Origin: Clostridiales bacterium
GTDB lineage: Bacteria > Bacillota > Clostridia > Lachnospirales > Lachnospiraceae
Direction: 5' to 3'
NCBI GenBank assembly: GCA_019420425.1
Contig: JAHZHG010000129.1
Location: 1-7,540 of the forward strand
Length of the DNA: 7,540 nt
In this document: in pieces, positions 5,130-7,540 of the stretch
Numbering within the stretch: the stretch's first letter is position 1
Layout: each line of letters opens with the position of its first letter
The notes under the pieces: model-generated
What the model saw: the letters and a program-made list of their open reading frames with translations, nothing else
What the model was told of the DNA's origin: nothing
The model's database searches: none
Program-made: the position numbers and the translations under genes

Positions 5130-6725
5130 ATGAGAAGTAAGAAATCAATACTGGTGTTATTGTATCTTTTGTCTGTAGCAGCGGCGGTGTATCTGAACTG
5201 GCCGTGGGATGGAGAGATGAACTATGCGGTATGGATCGTTAACGGCGTATTCTTCCTGCTGGTGGGCGCCATCCTGGGCTACGCCGTATTCGGCTGTCTG
5301 AGAAGGCTGGGAAAAACGACCAGAGATCTGAAAAAGGTGACTGCCCGTATCAAGGCAGATGCCCGGACGACGAATACCTATCTCTGGGAACGCTATCAGA
5401 CGAAGGACCTTTTCGAAACTAAGGCGCTGGAGGAGGCATTCGACGAGTACTGCAGCGAGATGTCCCGCCTGGAGAACGGTACAATAAACGGGACACAGTG
5501 TGACATTGAGGATTATATCAATGAAGACCTGCTGGACGGCGAGATGAACCGCGGCTACCTGAATCTGATTTCCGGCTTCATGACCGGCCTGGGTATTCTG
5601 GGGACGTTTGTGGGACTGACCATCGGCCTGCAGGAGTTTAATGCCGGAGGCGCGGCAGAGATCGAGCAGAGCATTCCTCCGCTGATGGACGGCATCAAGG
5701 TAGCATTCCACACCTCCGTATTCGGCGTAGCCTTTTCCATGGTATACAGCCTGGTGTTCAAGAGCGATACCCGGAGGGCGGAACTGGCGTTGAGAGAATT
5801 TCTCTCGGAGTTCAACGCCAAGGTTGTGCCCAGCCATGAAAACAGTGTGGTAAACGCCCTGCTGGACGGCCAGGAGCGCCAGCTGGAGGGTCTGAACCGG
5901 ATGGCCAAGACCATGGGCGCTCAGATTGCTGCGGGCATGAACGAACTGCTTACGCCCCAGCTGGAGCGGATGAACGATACGATTGTGAACTTCGCAGCAG
6001 TGGCGACCAGAGACCAGAAGGAGGCGCTGGAGGTTGTGGTGAGCAACTTTGTGCGTGAGATGAACCGCTCCCTGGGGGACAAATTCATCCAGCTGCGCTC
6101 GGCGATTGAGGACACCTGCAAATGGCAGCAGGAGAACGCCCAGTATATGCACTATATCCTGGAGCGTGTAGGCAAGATGACCGGCTCCATCCAGGAGATT
6201 AACCAGGAATCCCAGCAGATCATTGCCAGCCTTTCCGACTATCTGAATGACATCGGCCATTTGCAGGATACTATCAATGCAAACCATGAACAGATGGCAG
6301 AGCAGACGCGCCTGAACAACGAGACGATCCGGGGACAGCAGAAATACATTGAACAGCTGGTTTCCTGTGAGAAGCAGGTGGCCGATACCTGCGGCCAGTT
6401 TGTTTCCGACATGGCAGGACAGCTGGCCGTGCTGCAGGCGGCGGACGCGAAGGCGGAGGAATATTCTGCCGGACTGGAGCGGGGAGTACAGGCGCTTTCC
6501 CAGGTATCCGTCCAGATTACCGAGGACATGCAGGATTCTATCCGCAGGACCTTCGACCTGTTTGACCAGAATCTTGCCGAGATAGCGAGACACCTGAGCG
6601 GAACGATTGCTGAGATTGACGATACCCTCTCCCGGGTGCCACAGACCGTGGACAGCTCAGTGGAGAGTATGGAGCGCTCGATGCGTCGGATGGAGGACAG
6701 ATTTAAAGGGGCTGGCGGCAAATGA
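5130..6725 (+). CDS. zorA-like: ZorA-like MotA/TolQ/ExbB-family channel protein with long cytoplasmic tail
   Basis: The product (531 aa) is the stator/channel half of an ion-driven membrane motor of the MotA/TolQ/ExbB class. Membrane segments are seen at about 6-23, 33-57, 146-168 and 188-210. The last two contain the family core, GILGTFVGLTIGL (155-167) and the segment VAFHTSVFGVAFSM (191-204), with the Thr residues that line such channels. Residues 58-145 form the cytoplasmic loop. Residues 211-531 form a cytoplasmic, Gln/Glu-rich, mostly helical tail. Flagellar MotA (about 260-290 aa) has no such tail, whereas ZorA of Zorya anti-phage systems does; there the tail is thought to pass the signal to effector proteins. 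A GGGGGAG ribosome binding site precedes the ATG and a clear promoter lies upstream. The stop overlaps the next ATG as ATGA, so the pair is translationally coupled. Channel-family membership is secure; the Zorya assignment rests on architecture and partner. Confidence 0.88.
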   Translation: MRSKKSILVLLYLLSVAAAVYLNWPWDGEMNYAVWIVNGVFFLLVGAILGYAVFGCLRRLGKTTRDLKKVTARIKADARTTNTYLWERYQTKDLFETKALEEAFDEYCSEMSRLENGTINGTQCDIEDYINEDLLDGEMNRGYLNLISGFMTGLGILGTFVGLTIGLQEFNAGGAAEIEQSIPPLMDGIKVAFHTSVFGVAFSMVYSLVFKSDTRRAELALREFLSEFNAKVVPSHENSVVNALLDGQERQLEGLNRMAKTMGAQIAAGMNELLTPQLERMNDTIVNFAAVATRDQKEALEVVVSNFVREMNRSLGDKFIQLRSAIEDTCKWQQENAQYMHYILERVGKMTGSIQEINQESQQIIASLSDYLNDIGHLQDTINANHEQMAEQTRLNNETIRGQQKYIEQLVSCEKQVADTCGQFVSDMAGQLAVLQAADAKAEEYSAGLERGVQALSQVSVQITEDMQDSIRRTFDLFDQNLAEIARHLSGTIAEIDDTLSRVPQTVDSSVESMERSMRRMEDRFKGAGGK

Positions 6726-7540
6726 AAAAAAGAAGACGAATAAGAGAAGACGTAGAAAACAGCTATTGGCAGTCCTATTCTGACATGATGGCCGCCCTTC
6801 TGCTGGTTTTTGTCCTGATTATTTCGTTTACCATGCTGCGGGCAAGAAAGCAGTACGAGCAGAAGGAATACGAGCTGCAAAAGCAGGCGCTGCTGATGCA
6901 GGATCAGGAAAATCAGCTGGATGAGGTCATAGCCCAGAATGAGGAGAAGGAGAGCGAGCTGCAGGCCCAGGCCCTCCTTCTGGAGGATCAGCAGAGCCTT
7001 CTGGAGTCCATTAAGGCACAGAACGACGCCAAGGAGAAGGAGCTGCAAAGCCAGGCCGATCTGCTGGAAGAGCAGCAGGCTGCGCTGGATGAGCTGCAGG
7101 CCCAGAACGAGGAAAAGGAGAAGGAGCTGCAGAGCCAGGCCTCTCTGATGCAGGAGCAGCAGCAGCAGCTGGATCAGATTATCGGCGTCAGGGGCGACGT
7201 AATCGAGGCGCTGAGGAAGGAGTTTGACGGAACGGATCTGAGCGTTTCCATCGACTCCCAGACCGGTGCGATCACCTTTGAATCCAGTATCCTGTTTGAT
7301 TACAATGATTTCGAACTGAAGGAATCCGGCATTGCCTTTTTACAGGAGTTTTTGCCCAGATACTTCCATATTATTATGTCCGGGGATTTCAGCGAGTACA
7401 TGTCTGAGGTCATTATCGAGGGTCATACGGACACATCGGGCGACTACATGTACAACCTGGAGCTGTCCCAGAAGCGTGCCCTTGCGGTGGCCAACTACTG
7501 CCTGGGCGGCGAAGGCTCCGTTATGAGCGCCGATGAGATA
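6722..7540 (+). CDS. zorB-like: ZorB-like MotB/OmpA-family protein with 28-residue coiled-coil repeats (3' end outside window)
   Basis: The frame is open for 273 codons to the window end with no stop. A basic cytoplasmic start (KKRRRIRED) leads to one membrane helix (about 22-38). The SYSDMMAALL segment supplies Asp21, equivalent to the ion-binding Asp of MotB/ZorB. Residues 48-159 are four tandem 28-residue repeats rich in Glu, Gln and Leu. From about residue 183 an OmpA-type peptidoglycan-binding domain begins. It includes FESSILFDY, EGHTDTSG (233-240, Asp237) and NLELSQKRA (245-253, Arg252), the residues that bind the diaminopimelate/peptide part of the wall in this family. The ATG overlaps the upstream stop as ATGA. 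With its partner it should form a wall-anchored ion-driven complex. Known ZorB proteins have a much shorter link between membrane helix and wall domain, so the repeat block is unusual. Effector genes are expected downstream and cannot be seen. Confidence 0.9.
   Translation, partial: MKKRRRIREDVENSYWQSYSDMMAALLLVFVLIISFTMLRARKQYEQKEYELQKQALLMQDQENQLDEVIAQNEEKESELQAQALLLEDQQSLLESIKAQNDAKEKELQSQADLLEEQQAALDELQAQNEEKEKELQSQASLMQEQQQQLDQIIGVRGDVIEALRKEFDGTDLSVSIDSQTGAITFESSILFDYNDFELKESGIAFLQEFLPRYFHIIMSGDFSEYMSEVIIEGHTDTSGDYMYNLELSQKRALAVANYCLGGEGSVMSADEI
6863..7198 (+). repeat. Four tandem 84-bp repeats encoding 28-residue coiled-coil units
   Basis: The units are 6863-6946, 6947-7030, 7031-7114 and 7115-7198 (protein residues 48-75, 76-103, 104-131, 132-159). 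Each unit follows KE-x-ELQ-x-QA-x-LL near its start and L-D-E-I-x-AQNEE near its end. Unit 4 diverges after its residue 23. Units 3 and 4 differ at one base over their first 27 bases, which points to recent duplication or slippage. Each unit is four heptads, so gain or loss of a unit keeps both reading frame and coiled-coil register. Confidence 0.9.

Noticed and set aside
5157..6593. 478-codon open frame on the minus strand
   Set aside because: It lies wholly antisense to the zorA-like gene, whose membrane core and coupling to the next gene are clear. Its residue content (Gln/His/Leu-rich) is what antisense reading of Leu/Gln/Glu codons gives.
6239..7048. 269-codon open frame on the minus strand with Leu-rich start
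   Set aside because: The Leu-rich part is the antisense of the Glu/Gln repeat units and the rest is antisense of the zorA-like tail; no independent evidence.
5130..7540. Flagellar stator MotA-MotB
   Set aside because: The long tail of the first protein and the repeat-containing linker of the second do not fit flagellar stators, and no flagellar or chemotaxis gene is nearby.
2189..7540. One single operon-like defence system joining the KAP gene with the ZorAB-like pair
   Set aside because: The HD gene is on the opposite strand between them, and the ZorAB-like pair has its own promoter, so a shared transcript is excluded. Only loose clustering remains possible.

Overview
The window reads as a piece of a low-to-mid GC Gram-positive chromosome, most likely a gut Clostridia of the Lachnospiraceae type. 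The basis is strong AGGAGG-type ribosome binding sites, a real TTG start, and protein families (YitT, small HD hydrolase, short Dpp/Nik-like ATPase) whose wording looks clostridial. This taxonomic call is inference from style and family resemblance, not from a marker gene. No RNA gene, insertion sequence or CRISPR array was found, and no gene-free stretch exceeds 300 bases.

Layout. (1) Bases 1-1059 hold the two ATPase genes of a peptide/nickel-type ABC importer. The first is cut by the window edge. Its 3' end looks frameshifted, and its Walker B/D-loop residues are altered; the second looks complete. (2) A sigma-A-like promoter (1056-1084) is followed at once by a strong terminator hairpin (1096-1145), and then by a YitT-family membrane protein gene (1193-2047). 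(3) A soluble KAP-family P-loop NTPase (best start 2189) and a TTG-started aldo/keto reductase of the YdhF type (3546-4466) follow on the same strand and may be co-transcribed. (4) A convergent HD-domain phosphohydrolase gene (4443-4949, minus strand) overlaps the end of the reductase by 24 bases. (5) A divergent promoter region (4950-5129) separates it from a two-gene unit. That unit encodes a MotA/TolQ-like channel protein with a long cytoplasmic helical tail (5130-6725) and a MotB/OmpA-like partner (6722 to beyond the window end), overlapping by ATGA.

The last pair is the most interesting part. Its architecture is that of the ZorA-ZorB core of Zorya anti-phage systems, not of flagellar MotA-MotB. 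ZorA has four membrane segments and about 320 residues of cytoplasmic tail. ZorB has an N-terminal membrane helix carrying the expected aspartate and a C-terminal OmpA-type peptidoglycan-binding domain. Unusually, the ZorB-like protein carries four tandem 28-residue repeats (exactly four heptads each) between membrane helix and wall-binding domain, possibly a ruler across a thick Gram-positive envelope. Any effector genes would lie downstream of the window, so the defence role is not proven here. The promoter of this pair has an 11-bp-period direct repeat just upstream of its -35 box, suggesting control by a response regulator. The KAP NTPase belongs to a family with known links to phage exclusion, but it lies on a different transcription unit.
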